NCBI GenBank assembly: GCA_017938145.1
Contig: JAGBCB010000035.1
Location: 1-52,324, forward strand
DNA: 52,324 nt
Source of the DNA: Lachnospiraceae bacterium
Lineage (GTDB): Bacteria; Bacillota; Clostridia; Lachnospirales; Lachnospiraceae
Direction: 5' to 3'
Positions 41,234 through 49,651 of the stretch are shown here, one piece after another. Made by a program: the position numbers and the translations under genes. Position 1 is the first letter of the stretch, and each line of letters begins with the position of its first letter. The notes below the pieces were generated by a model. That model did no database searches. It was not told the origin of the DNA and worked only from the letters and a program-made list of their open reading frames with translations.

Positions 41234-42319
41234 ATGATTTCCAACCAGATTTTACAAAGTACAATTGAGGGTTTAAAAACAATTACAAGAATTGATATTT
41301 GTGTATTAGACACAGAAGGCAAGGTGCTTGCGGCAACTATTCCAAATGCAGAGGTTTATGAAAACGCGGTGCTTGCGTTTGTAGACTCTCCGGCCGACAG
41401 CCAGGTGCTGCAGGGCTTCCAGTTTTTCAAGGTATTTGACGAGCATCAGTTGGAGTATGTTCTTTTGGCAAGAGGCGACAGCGATGACGTTTATATGGTT
41501 GGTAAGCTGGCTGCATTCCAAATCCAGAATCTGCTGGTGGCATATAAAGAGCGTTACGATAAAGATAACTTTATCAAGAACCTGTTGTTAGATAATCTTT
41601 TGCTGGTTGATATTTACAACCGTGCAAAGAAGCTTCATATCGAAACCGAAGCAAGACGTGTTGTTTTCCTTATCGAAACTAAAAACGACAAAGACAGCAA
41701 CGCTTTAGAAACCGTACGCAGTCTCTTTGCCGGCAAAACCAAAGACTTCATCACTGCCGTAGATGAAAAGAACATTATTCTTGTAAAAGAATTAAAGGCA
41801 AATGAAACCTACGAAGACTTAAACAAAACCGCAAAGGTTATTCTCGATATGTTAAATACGGAGGCAATGACCAAGGTAAACGTGGCATACGGTACCATCG
41901 TTAACGAAATCCGTGATGTATCCCGTTCCTTCAAAGAAGCTAAGATGGCATTGGATGTGGGCAAGATTTTCTACAGCGATAGAAACGTGGTAGCATACTC
42001 CAACTTAGGTATCGGTCGTCTTATTTACCAGCTTCCTATGTCTCTTTGCAAAATGTTTATTAAAGAAATTTTCGACGGCAAGTCCTTAGATGAGTTCGAC
42101 GAAGAAACTTTGGTAACCATTAACAAGTTTTTCGAGAACAGCCTGAACGTTTCCGAAACCTCCAGACAGCTGTACATCCACAGAAATACATTGGTTTACC
42201 GTCTGGATAAGCTGCAGAAGACCACAAATCTTGACCTGCGTGTATTTGAAGATGCTATCACCTTTAAGATTGCACTTATGGTAGTTAAGTACATGACATA
42301 CATGGAGAATGCAGAATAA
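41234..42319 (+). CDS. CdaR/PucR-type transcriptional regulator
   Basis: Protein of 361 residues. The N-terminal 130 residues resemble the putative sugar-diacid recognition domain (ICVLDTEGKVLAATIP), a GGDEF-like CdaR middle domain follows (VNVAYGTIVNEIRDVSRSFKEAKMALDVGK), and the C-terminal PucR helix-turn-helix is ENSLNVSETSRQLYIHRNTLVYRLDKLQKTT-N-LDLRVFEDAITFKIAL. It might respond to a carboxylate or polyol, but no target gene is obvious. The following genes are ftsEX, from which it is separated by a terminator-like hairpin. A GAGGTAAG site precedes ATG 41234. Confidence 0.88.
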   Translation: MISNQILQSTIEGLKTITRIDICVLDTEGKVLAATIPNAEVYENAVLAFVDSPADSQVLQGFQFFKVFDEHQLEYVLLARGDSDDVYMVGKLAAFQIQNLLVAYKERYDKDNFIKNLLLDNLLLVDIYNRAKKLHIETEARRVVFLIETKNDKDSNALETVRSLFAGKTKDFITAVDEKNIILVKELKANETYEDLNKTAKVILDMLNTEAMTKVNVAYGTIVNEIRDVSRSFKEAKMALDVGKIFYSDRNVVAYSNLGIGRLIYQLPMSLCKMFIKEIFDGKSLDEFDEETLVTINKFFENSLNVSETSRQLYIHRNTLVYRLDKLQKTTNLDLRVFEDAITFKIALMVVKYMTYMENAE

Positions 42320-42323
42320 ATCA

Positions 42324-42352
42324 AAAGGCTGCCCGGTGGCAGCCTTTGCTTA
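42324..42352 (+). terminator. Terminator after the CdaR-like gene
   Basis: AAAGGCTGCC and GGCAGCCTTT (42324-42347) form a perfect 10-bp stem with a 4-nt loop, followed by a short T-rich run. Confidence 0.65.
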
Positions 42353-42379
42353 TATATAAAATTTTCAGAAGGAGAATAT

Positions 42380-43120
42380 ATGGCGGCGGATTTTGATATT
42401 AATAGAGAGATGAGTAAAATAGAAGCCCCGGTAATTTCTTTTGAGCACGTATCAAAGGAATATCAAAAGGGCATTGCGGCAATTGAAGACATCAATATCC
42501 GCATTTACAAAGGGGAATTTGTGTTCATCGTGGGTAACAGCGGCTCCGGTAAATCTACATTGATTCGGCTTATGTTAAAAGAAATTCTTCCTTCCAAGGG
42601 TAAAGTGTTTGTGGCAGGCCGTGAAATCGGCAGACTCCGCAAATTCCAGGTAGGTAAATACCGTCGCAGTATCGGCGTTGTATTTCAGGATTTCCGTCTG
42701 TTAAAGGACAGAAACGTTTATGATAATGTTGCTTTTGCACAGCAGGTGGTCGAGGCTCCGGCACGTTTAATAAAGCGTCAGGTTCCGAAGATGTTGTCTT
42801 TGGTGGGTTTAATCGATAAGGCAAAATCCTTTCCTAATGAATTATCCGGCGGCCAGCAACAGAGAGTTGCCCTGGCAAGAGCCTTGGTAAACAATCCGGT
42901 AATTCTTCTGGCCGATGAGCCTACCGGTAACTTAGATCCAAAAAATTCCTGGGAAATTATGAGCTTGCTTGAGGATATTAATAAACGCGGAACTACCGTG
43001 GTTGTAGTAACCCACAATCAGGAAATTGTAGACAGAATGCAAAAGCGTGTGATTACCCTGAAAAATGGCAGGGTAATCAGTGATGAAGAAAAGGGAAGGT
43101 ACCGTTATGCGAAAAATTAG
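42380..43120 (+). CDS. ftsE: Cell division ATP-binding protein FtsE
   Basis: ATPase partner of FtsX, of 246 residues. With FtsX it transmits ATP hydrolysis across the membrane to activate cell-wall hydrolases at division. Walker A is GNSGSGKST, the signature is LSGGQQQRVALARAL, Walker B is VILLADEPTGNLDP. About 16 residues precede the usual start (VISFEHVSKEY), which is a slight N-terminal extension. AGAAGGAG lies before ATG 42380. It overlaps ftsX by 14 nt. Confidence 0.93.
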   Translation: MAADFDINREMSKIEAPVISFEHVSKEYQKGIAAIEDINIRIYKGEFVFIVGNSGSGKSTLIRLMLKEILPSKGKVFVAGREIGRLRKFQVGKYRRSIGVVFQDFRLLKDRNVYDNVAFAQQVVEAPARLIKRQVPKMLSLVGLIDKAKSFPNELSGGQQQRVALARALVNNPVILLADEPTGNLDPKNSWEIMSLLEDINKRGTTVVVVTHNQEIVDRMQKRVITLKNGRVISDEEKGRYRYAKN

Positions 43121-44027
43121 AACCTTGTTTTATTGTTTAAAGCAGGGATTCCGCGGTACTTGGAAAAACCGTGTGTATTCCCTGGCTTCTGCCGGAACCA
43201 TAACAGCATGTCTGTTGTTGCTCGGCATCTTTTATTTTGTAATAGCAAACTTCAACCATGCAGTGGAACGTGCAGAATCCCTGGTTGGTTTTACTGTGTT
43301 TTTTGATGAAAATACTACAGAAGAGCGCATTTTAGAAATTCAGGAAGAAATCAGGCTCCGTTCCGATGTGGCGGAAGTGATTTATATTTCAGCGGAGGAA
43401 GCCTGGGAGAATTATAAAACAGACAGCCTCAACGAAGAATTATCCGCAACCTTCGGCTCGGATAATCCGCTGATTGATTCGGCATCCCTGGAGGTGTCTT
43501 TGAACGATGTGTCAAGACAGAAAGCGGTGGTGGGCTTTGTGGAGTCCATTCCGGACGTGCGCAAGGTGAACCATTCCGACTCTATTGCTGAGAGCTTTGA
43601 AGGCATAAAAACACTGCTTTGGGTTATTTCCATAGGTTTGATTGTAATACTGATGGCAGTAGCTATCTTCTTAATCCGGACTACGATTTCCACCGGTATT
43701 AATGTAAGAAAAGAAGAAATTTCCATTATGAGTATTATCGGCGCCACGGACTTTTTTATCCGGGCACCCTTTGTGGTGGAGGGAGCGATTATCGGTATTC
43801 TGGGCTCCATTCTTCCGATGGGAATATTATATGTGATGTACGGAGAAATTGTCCGTACGATAAAGGAACAGTTTGAGTCCGTGTTTACTTCCATGAATTT
43901 TATAGACAGAACAGAAATTATGCATCAATTTGTTCCGTTGGCGCTGGTGTTCAGCCTGGGACTTGGCATTATTGCAAGTCACATGACAGCCAAGCGGCAA
44001 ATCAGAAAAATTGAATTACAGCATTAG
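43107..44027 (+). CDS. ftsX: Cell division protein FtsX
   Basis: Permease-like partner of FtsE, of 306 residues. One helix near 21-45 (LASAGTITACLLLLGIFYFVI) precedes an extracellular domain of about 110 residues (ERAESLVGFTVFFDENTTEERI...), then three C-terminal helices. The domain is the place where FtsX contacts peptidoglycan hydrolases. ATG 43107 is preferred over 43080 because GGGAAGG precedes it and it matches the family's start (MRKIRTLFYCLKQGFRG). It overlaps the end of ftsE. The next gene encodes an S41 peptidase. Confidence 0.93.
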   Translation: MRKIRTLFYCLKQGFRGTWKNRVYSLASAGTITACLLLLGIFYFVIANFNHAVERAESLVGFTVFFDENTTEERILEIQEEIRLRSDVAEVIYISAEEAWENYKTDSLNEELSATFGSDNPLIDSASLEVSLNDVSRQKAVVGFVESIPDVRKVNHSDSIAESFEGIKTLLWVISIGLIVILMAVAIFLIRTTISTGINVRKEEISIMSIIGATDFFIRAPFVVEGAIIGILGSILPMGILYVMYGEIVRTIKEQFESVFTSMNFIDRTEIMHQFVPLALVFSLGLGIIASHMTAKRQIRKIELQH

Positions 44028-44045
44028 GGATAAGGAGGATGGACA

Positions 44046-45431
44046 ATGAAAAAGTATAGGAAAGTATGGTGTCTTGTGTTTATGGCAGCCATGCTGATGG
44101 GAACAAGCGGTTGTGCCCTGTTGCTTCAGAATTTGGCACCAAAGCATGAGGAGGTAGAACCGGGCCTTGAAGTGGGCTGGCCGGATGATTCCAAAACAGA
44201 GCAGGATAATAATGCATCCGAAACAAAAGAACCGGAACAGAATCCGGAAGGCAGTAAAGATGTTGCAGATAGTAAAAAGGATGAGGATGTCAAGGATACA
44301 AAGCCTACTGCAACTCCAAAGCCTTCTGCTGCAGATGAAGAATTGATGTCCGATTACTTTGTCAGCAAAATGGAACTGTTAATGCAGCTGATTGACCAAT
44401 ATTACATGTATGACATTTCCGTGGATGATATGCGTACCGGCGCATATAAGGGTCTTTTGGAGGGCTTAGGTGATCCATATACCTGTTTCTATACGAAGGA
44501 AGAGTTTGATGCGCTGATGGAATCCACCACCGGCACTTATTACGGTATCGGCGCAGTGGTACAACAGGATTTAAGGACCATGTATATTACTATTGTAAAG
44601 CCATATGTGGACGGTCCGGCTTATAATGCAGGCATGTTACCGGGCGACATTATTTATATGGTAGATGATGTGGACATTACCGGCATGGATATTAATAACG
44701 TTGTGGCCATGATGAAGGGACCGGAGGGCACGAAGGTAAAGGTTACCGTAGTCCGTGACGGAGAGCCTGACCCGGTAGAACTGTTCATTACAAGAGCAAA
44801 AATTGAAATTGAAACCATTGAATATGAAATGCTGGAAAATGATATCGGTTATATTCTTATTTCCGGCTTTGAAGAACCGACACCTAAGCAGTTTAAGGAA
44901 GCAATTGAGGATTTAAAAAAGCAGGGAATGAAGGGTCTTGTACTTGACCTGAGAGACAACGGCGGCGGTTTGCTGGATGCAGTTGTTGAAATGTTAGATT
45001 ACATTCTTCCTAAGGGAATGATTGTTTATACTGAAGATAAGTACGGCAACAGAGATGAGTACAAGGGTACCGATAAGGATGTACTGGAACTTCCGATGAC
45101 AGTTTTGATTAACGGAAACAGTGCCAGCGCTGCAGAAATTTTTGCTGCAGCTATGCAGGATTATAAGGCGGCCACTCTGGTTGGTACTACCAGCTTTGGT
45201 AAGGGTATCGTGCAGACAATTTTACCGTTAACCGACGGTACCGCTGTAAAGATTACAATTTCCCGCTACTTCACGCCAAACGGTGTATGTATCCACGGAG
45301 AGGGTGTTACACCGGATATTGAAGTTGAACTGAAAGACGAATTACGGCAGTTGGTTGTGATTCCGAAGGACCAGGACAATCAGCTGGCAGTTGCAATCAG
45401 TCTGTTATTAGATGAATTGTATAGAAATTAG
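44046..45431 (+). CDS. ctpA: S41 family C-terminal processing peptidase lipoprotein
   Basis: Extracellular serine protease of 461 residues, anchored by a lipid at Cys23 (MGTSGC). An acidic, charged linker (about 28-95) is followed by the S41 N-terminal helix bundle, a PDZ domain near 165-245 (GIGAVVQQDLRTMYITIV...) and the catalytic domain. The nucleophile lies in NGNSASAAEIF (Ser about 359-361) and the general base in TSFGKGIVQ (Lys386). It follows ftsX by 18 nt. Such CtpA proteins process exported proteins, and in this position may control the wall hydrolase that FtsEX activates. A terminator follows. Confidence 0.92.
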   Translation: MKKYRKVWCLVFMAAMLMGTSGCALLLQNLAPKHEEVEPGLEVGWPDDSKTEQDNNASETKEPEQNPEGSKDVADSKKDEDVKDTKPTATPKPSAADEELMSDYFVSKMELLMQLIDQYYMYDISVDDMRTGAYKGLLEGLGDPYTCFYTKEEFDALMESTTGTYYGIGAVVQQDLRTMYITIVKPYVDGPAYNAGMLPGDIIYMVDDVDITGMDINNVVAMMKGPEGTKVKVTVVRDGEPDPVELFITRAKIEIETIEYEMLENDIGYILISGFEEPTPKQFKEAIEDLKKQGMKGLVLDLRDNGGGLLDAVVEMLDYILPKGMIVYTEDKYGNRDEYKGTDKDVLELPMTVLINGNSASAAEIFAAAMQDYKAATLVGTTSFGKGIVQTILPLTDGTAVKITISRYFTPNGVCIHGEGVTPDIEVELKDELRQLVVIPKDQDNQLAVAISLLLDELYRN

Positions 45432-45445
45432 GATATTTTCGCAGG

Positions 45446-45481
45446 AATGCCCCGTATTTTTGTGGGGCATTTCTTTTTTTT
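45446..45481 (+). terminator. Terminator after ctpA
   Basis: AATGCCCC (45446-45453) and GGGGCATT (45464-45471) form a perfect 8-bp stem followed by TCTTTTTTTT. Confidence 0.85.
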
Positions 45482-45501
45482 GAATTTTTTTGCTTTTAGC
45501 C

Positions 45502-45530
45502 TTGAAATCGTCTTTGGAATGTGGTAAGAT
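45502..45530 (+). promoter_or_regulatory. Promoter of the ACT-hom-apgM operon
   Basis: TTGAAA (45502-45507), a 17-nt spacer and extended -10 TGG-TAAGAT (TAAGAT at 45525-45530). Confidence 0.65.
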
Positions 45531-45604
45531 AGTCCGCATACGGACAAGTGTATTTGTTGTACGAACACTTTAAGACTGTAAATAAGCGAAAGGATGTCAG
45601 AAAA

Positions 45605-46045
45605 ATGGATGACGATAGCTTTTTTATTGTTAAGAAACGGGCAGTGCCGGAAGTACTGTTAAAGGTGGTTGAAGCAAAACGTCTATTGGATTCCGAACGG
45701 GCCATGACGGTGCAGGAAGCTACAGAGCAGGTGGATATCAGCCGGAGTTCTTTTTATAAATATAAAGATGATATTTTCCCGTTCCATGATAATACCAGAG
45801 GACGGACACTTACCTTCATGCTTCAGTTGGACGACAAGCCGGGGCTCTTATCCAATGTTCTTGGGATTCTTGCCAATGCAAAGGCTAATGTGTTAACCAT
45901 TCATCAGGCGATTCCTACCGGCGGCATAGCTTCCATCACACTCAGTGTGGAAATCCAGCCGGAAACAGAAGATACGGAAACCATGATGCGGCATCTGGAA
46001 GCGGTGGAGGGTATCCACTATTTAAAGATTTTGGGATTTGAATAA
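45605..46045 (+). CDS. pheB: ACT domain-containing protein (PheB/UPF0735 type)
   Basis: Protein of 146 residues. A short N-terminal helix-turn-helix-like region (MTVQEATEQVDISRSSFYKYKDDIFPF) is followed by an ACT domain (LDDKPGLLSNVLGILANAKANVLTIHQAIP), which binds amino acids such as phenylalanine or threonine. It is the first gene of an operon with homoserine dehydrogenase, where ACT proteins act as amino-acid sensors. ATG 45605 is chosen because AAAGGATG precedes it; the longer reading from 45548 has no ribosome site. Confidence 0.88.
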   Translation: MDDDSFFIVKKRAVPEVLLKVVEAKRLLDSERAMTVQEATEQVDISRSSFYKYKDDIFPFHDNTRGRTLTFMLQLDDKPGLLSNVLGILANAKANVLTIHQAIPTGGIASITLSVEIQPETEDTETMMRHLEAVEGIHYLKILGFE

Positions 46046-46065
46046 AACAACTCTGGGAGGATAAT

Positions 46066-47271
46066 ATGAAAATAGCAGTTTTAGGTTATGGCACCATTGG
46101 TTCCGGTGTAGTAGAAGTACTGGAAACCAACAAAGAGAGTATCAGCAAACGAGCCGGAGAAGAAATTTCCGTAAAGTACGTACTGGATTTGAGAGATTTT
46201 CCGGGTAATCCGATTGAAGATATTTTAGTACACGATTTTGCAACCATCGCAGAAGATGAAGAAGTTGGCTGCGTGGTTGAAACTATGGGCGGTACAGAGC
46301 CTGCGTATTCTTATGTAAAGGAATGCCTCCTTCGCGGTAAGAGCGTCTGTACCTCCAACAAGGCGCTGGTGGCAAAGCACGGCGCAGAGCTCCTTGAAAT
46401 TGCACGTCAGAAGAAGATTAACTTCTTGTTTGAAGCAAGCGTAGGCGGCGGTATTCCAATCATCCGTCCGTTAAATGAAAGTCTGACTTCAGAACAGATT
46501 TTAGAAATCAACGGTATTGTAAACGGCACCACAAACTATATTTTAACAAAGATGAGCCGGGAAGGTGCAACCTTTGAGGCTGCTTTAAAGGAAGCCCAGA
46601 ATTTGGGCTATGCAGAGCGTAATCCGGAAGCTGACGTGGAAGGCCACGACGCAGGCCGTAAGCTTGCTATTTTAGCATCCTTGTCCTACGGTAAGCAGGT
46701 GGACTTTGAAGATATCTATATGGAAGGTATCACTAAGATTACCGATACCGATTTCAAGTATGCGGAGGTTCTTGGCGCGGAAATTAAACTTCTTGCCCAG
46801 GGTAAGATGGTAGATGGCAATTTCTATGCTATGGTTGCTCCGAAGATGATTAAAGAAGAAAATCCTCTTTACAGTGTCAGAGGCGTGTTTAACAGTATTT
46901 TAGTTAAGGGTAACACTCTTGGAGAGGTTATGTTTTACGGTAGCGGCGCCGGCAAGCTTCCGACAGCAAGTGCGGTTGTGGCAGATGTTATTGAGGCAAC
47001 AAAGCATCAGGGTCAGAATATTGTTACCATTTGGAGCAACAAGAAGCTGGAACCTGCAAACCATGACGAAATGGAAAATTCCTTCTTCGTACGTGTACCT
47101 GCGGCAGATGCGGCAAAGGCAAAGGAAGTATTCGGCGATATCGCAGAGGTTTCTGCAAATGTAGCCGGAGAATTTGCATTTGTAACGAAGAAGATGACAG
47201 AAAAAGCGTTTGAAGAAAAAGCAGCCTGCATGACTGTACTTAATAGAATTCGCACCGAGTGGGAGGCATAA
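46066..47271 (+). CDS. hom: Homoserine dehydrogenase
   Basis: Reduces aspartate semialdehyde to homoserine with NAD(P)H, the branch step to threonine and methionine. The length of 401 residues is that of a short Hom. The nucleotide-binding motif is VLGYGTIGSGVVEVL, the substrate region is GGGIPIIRPLNESL and NGIVNGTTNYIL, followed by DVEGHDAGRKLAILASL. The C-terminal 80 residues include an ACT-like fold (NSFFVRVPAADAAKAKEVFGDIAEV). CTGGGAGG precedes ATG 46066. It lies between the ACT-domain gene and an ApgM-like gene. Confidence 0.94.
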   Translation: MKIAVLGYGTIGSGVVEVLETNKESISKRAGEEISVKYVLDLRDFPGNPIEDILVHDFATIAEDEEVGCVVETMGGTEPAYSYVKECLLRGKSVCTSNKALVAKHGAELLEIARQKKINFLFEASVGGGIPIIRPLNESLTSEQILEINGIVNGTTNYILTKMSREGATFEAALKEAQNLGYAERNPEADVEGHDAGRKLAILASLSYGKQVDFEDIYMEGITKITDTDFKYAEVLGAEIKLLAQGKMVDGNFYAMVAPKMIKEENPLYSVRGVFNSILVKGNTLGEVMFYGSGAGKLPTASAVVADVIEATKHQGQNIVTIWSNKKLEPANHDEMENSFFVRVPAADAAKAKEVFGDIAEVSANVAGEFAFVTKKMTEKAFEEKAACMTVLNRIRTEWEA

Positions 47272-47275
47272 TAAG

Positions 47276-48478
47276 ATGAAGTATATTGTAGTTCTTGGCG
47301 ACGGTATGGCTGACCGTCCGATGGAAGAGTTAAACGGAAAAACACCTTTAGAGGCAGCAAATACTCCTGTAATGGATGATATGGCAGGAAAAGGTATTGT
47401 GGGTCTTGCACATACCATTCCGGAGGGAATGAGCCCGGGCAGCGATACGGCAAACCTGGCAGTGCTCGGTTATAATCCAAGACTTTATTACACCGGCCGT
47501 TCTCCGTTAGAAGCGCTTAGCATCGGCGTAGATATGAAGGAAACAGATGTAGCCCTGCGCTGCAATATTGTTACTGTCTCCGATGACGATTTGCCATACG
47601 AAGAAAAGACCATCCTTGACCACAGCTCCTCTGAAATCAGTACCGAGGATGCGGCAGTGTTAATTGAAGCGGTTCGTAAAGAACTGGAAAGTGATATTTA
47701 CAAGTTTTATGTGGGTACCAGCTATCGCCATTTAACCATTTGGGATGATGGTTCTGTTGTGCCGTTAACACCGCCTCATGACATTTTAGGCAAGGTGATT
47801 GGTGAATATCTTCCAAAGGAAGAAGCTCTTTATGAAATGATGAAGAAGAGCTATGATATCTTAAACAACCATCCGTTAAATGTTGCCCGTGCCGAGAAGG
47901 GCTTAAACAAGGCAAACTCCCTTTGGTTCTGGGGCGCAGGTACCAAGCCATGCCTCACTTCTTTCTATGAGAAGACCGGCAAGAAGGGCGTTATGATTTC
48001 TGCAGTAGACTTACTTAAGGGCATTGCAGTCGGTGCAGAAATGAAGGTTATTGAAGTAGAGGGTGCTGACGGCACATTACATACCAACTACGAGGGCAAG
48101 GCGCAGGCGGCCGTAGACGCTCTGTTAAAGGACGATTACGACTTTGCTTACATTCATGTGGAGGCACCGGATGAAATGGGCCATCAGGGCAGCTTAGAGC
48201 GTAAATTAAAGGCTATCGAGTTTTTAGATGAGCGCGTGATTAAGGTTGTGAAGGAGCAGATGGATGCTTCCGGCGTAGAGTACCGTATGCTGGTAACTCC
48301 GGATCACCCAACTCCAATTGAAATCCGCACCCATTCTTCCGACCCGATTCCGTTCCTTCTGTATGACAGCACAAGACAGCGCAGAAGAATCGGCTTCTAC
48401 AACGAGAAGGAAGCCATGATGAGTGGCATTGTGGTGGAAGATGGCTACGAAATGATTGAGAAGCTTCTGGAGGATTAA
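47276..48478 (+). CDS. ApgM-like protein (cofactor-independent phosphoglycerate mutase family; proposed homoserine kinase)
   Basis: Alkaline-phosphatase superfamily protein of 400 residues, starting MKYIVVLGDGMADRPMEELNGKTPLEAA. Metal-binding residues are in GDGMAD, the nucleophile Ser in GMSPGSDTANLAVLGYNP, and further ligands in EAPDEMGHQGS and VTPDHPTPI. The family includes archaeal-type phosphoglycerate mutase. A subgroup next to hom is proposed to be an alternative homoserine kinase, and this position, 4 nt after hom, supports that role. Threonine synthase is not in the window. Direct biochemical proof is limited, so the function stays open. Confidence 0.88.
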   Translation: MKYIVVLGDGMADRPMEELNGKTPLEAANTPVMDDMAGKGIVGLAHTIPEGMSPGSDTANLAVLGYNPRLYYTGRSPLEALSIGVDMKETDVALRCNIVTVSDDDLPYEEKTILDHSSSEISTEDAAVLIEAVRKELESDIYKFYVGTSYRHLTIWDDGSVVPLTPPHDILGKVIGEYLPKEEALYEMMKKSYDILNNHPLNVARAEKGLNKANSLWFWGAGTKPCLTSFYEKTGKKGVMISAVDLLKGIAVGAEMKVIEVEGADGTLHTNYEGKAQAAVDALLKDDYDFAYIHVEAPDEMGHQGSLERKLKAIEFLDERVIKVVKEQMDASGVEYRMLVTPDHPTPIEIRTHSSDPIPFLLYDSTRQRRRIGFYNEKEAMMSGIVVEDGYEMIEKLLED

Positions 48479-48480
48479 CA

Positions 48481-48916
48481 CCCCGCCGGGGGGGCTTTCC
48501 CTAAACTTTCTTCTGACTCAGCCGCATTCCGCGAAGGCTTGCCAAGGCCGGCATTCCTTCCCCTGACGCGATGGCTGTTCCTCACCGGTTTACCATAACT
48601 CGCCGGTGGCAGGAGAAAGAAAGCATAAAATCTAGATTTTGTTTGTTAAACGTCCGATGGACGTTCTTCGAAAAAGGCATACAGGCACTCCTTGGAAACA
48701 TTGGTTTCCGGAGTTGCCTGATATGCCTTTTTCATTCGCGCTAACGCGCTTTTTAACAAACAAAATCGTGGAAGTAGTGCCTTCCTGCCATCGGCTCAGA
48801 CAGATGGCTAAACCGGTGGGAACATCCATCAGGGAAAGGAATACCACCCTTGGAGCCTTCGGGAACGTGCTGAACGTCAGGGCGAAAGTTTAGGGAAAAG
48901 CATTAGGACGGCGGGG
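48481..48916. repeat. Large fold-back element with branched tip, likely repetitive
   Basis: A gene-free block that folds on itself over about 430 nt. The ends CCCCGCCG (48481-48488) and CGGCGGGG (48909-48916) pair, then TTTCCCTAAACTTTC (48496-48510) pairs perfectly with GAAAGTTTAGGGAAA (48884-48898). The flanks match imperfectly over most of the length, for example CACCGGTTTA with TAAACCGGTG. The tip has a stem ATTTTGTTTGTTAAA / TTTAACAAACAAAAT closing three smaller hairpins: AACGTCC-GAT-GGACGTT, a long one at 48671-48732, and CGCGCTAACGCG. It may be an MITE-like repeat or a structured RNA. The short ORFs in it are chance readings. Confidence 0.65.
48671..48732 (+). repeat. Central hairpin of the fold-back element
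   Basis: AAAAAGGCATA (48671-48681) pairs with TATGCCTTTTT (48722-48732), then CAGGCA (48682-48687) with TGCCTG (48715-48720), and GGAAAC (48694-48699) with GTTTCC (48704-48709), with small bulges. The stem of more than 25 pairs is the main branch of the tip. Confidence 0.7.
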
Positions 48917-48942
48917 AGCGAACTTGACGAAGCGAGTATGGG

Positions 48943-48972
48943 TTTACGGGAGCCGTGAGAGTATGGTATAAT
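48943..48972 (+). promoter_or_regulatory. Promoter of the RdgB-like gene
   Basis: TTTACG (48943-48948), an 18-nt spacer and extended -10 TGG-TATAAT (TATAAT at 48967-48972), just right of the fold-back element. The stretch 48917-48942 has no other feature I can name. Confidence 0.5.
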
Positions 48973-49037
48973 TGCAGGCAAAGGGAAATGATTTTACGGC
49001 GTACATGCGTGTAGACATTTAAGGAGAAACAAAAGAA

Positions 49038-49640
49038 ATGAAGATATTATACGGTACCACCAATCAGGGGAAGCTTCTGGCAATGAAAAAGTCGGTAGAA
49101 GGGTTGGACATTGAACTCATTGGTTTGTGTGATGTGGAAGGTGAACTTCCTAAAGTTAATGAAAACGGCAAGACTCCGTTAGAAAACGCAGAAATAAAAG
49201 CGCGGGCTTATTTTGAGACATTTCATATGCCGGTATTTTCCTGCGACAGTGGGCTATATTTCGATGAGTTAGCAGAGGAGGAGCAACCGGGCATTCATGT
49301 GCGTAGAGTCGGTGGCAAAGAACTCACGGACGAGGAAATGACGGAGTATTATGCAGCTTTGGCAGCAAAGCATGGCGGCAGAATCACCGGGCGCTACCGG
49401 AATGCCATTTACTTTATTCTGGATGAGAATCACCACTATTCCAGCATGGATATGTCCATTGCCACGGAGCCTTTTATTCTGGTAACCAAGCCTCATACAA
49501 AGCGGGTTCCGGGATTTCCGCTGGATTCTTTGTCTGTTGATATTGCAACGGGAAAATACTATTACGATTTAGAAACAAAGGATGTAAGCACATCGGTGGA
49601 TGACGGTGTACGGGCATTTTTTGGAAAGATATTCGGTTAG
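49038..49640 (+). CDS. rdgB: Non-canonical purine NTP pyrophosphatase (RdgB/HAM1 family)
   Basis: House-cleaning enzyme of 200 residues that hydrolyses dITP, XTP and related nucleotides to prevent their use in DNA. Motifs are ILYGTTNQGKL at the N-terminus, PLENAEIKARAYFE and FSCDSGLYFDEL. The usual SxxxxF and H-R-x-K endings are not standard (PGFPLDSLSVD), so it is a divergent member. AAGGAGAAAC precedes ATG 49038. It is the first gene after the fold-back element. Confidence 0.8.
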   Translation: MKILYGTTNQGKLLAMKKSVEGLDIELIGLCDVEGELPKVNENGKTPLENAEIKARAYFETFHMPVFSCDSGLYFDELAEEEQPGIHVRRVGGKELTDEEMTEYYAALAAKHGGRITGRYRNAIYFILDENHHYSSMDMSIATEPFILVTKPHTKRVPGFPLDSLSVDIATGKYYYDLETKDVSTSVDDGVRAFFGKIFG

Positions 49641-49651
49641 GGTGAGCAAAG

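Noticed and set aside
48639-48893. 84-codon + strand ORF and 71-codon minus-strand ORF inside the fold-back element
   Set aside because: They are open only because of the symmetric structure, lack ribosome sites and have no recognisable fold. They are likely chance readings of a repeat.
48481-48916. Retron or group II intron remnant
   Set aside because: No reverse transcriptase lies nearby, and there is no domain V-like hairpin with the usual AGC...GUU pattern.
48481-48960. Known housekeeping RNA (RNase P, 4.5S/SRP, tmRNA, 6S) in the fold-back element
   Set aside because: None of the conserved motifs I know for these RNAs is present, and the long symmetric stem is unlike them.
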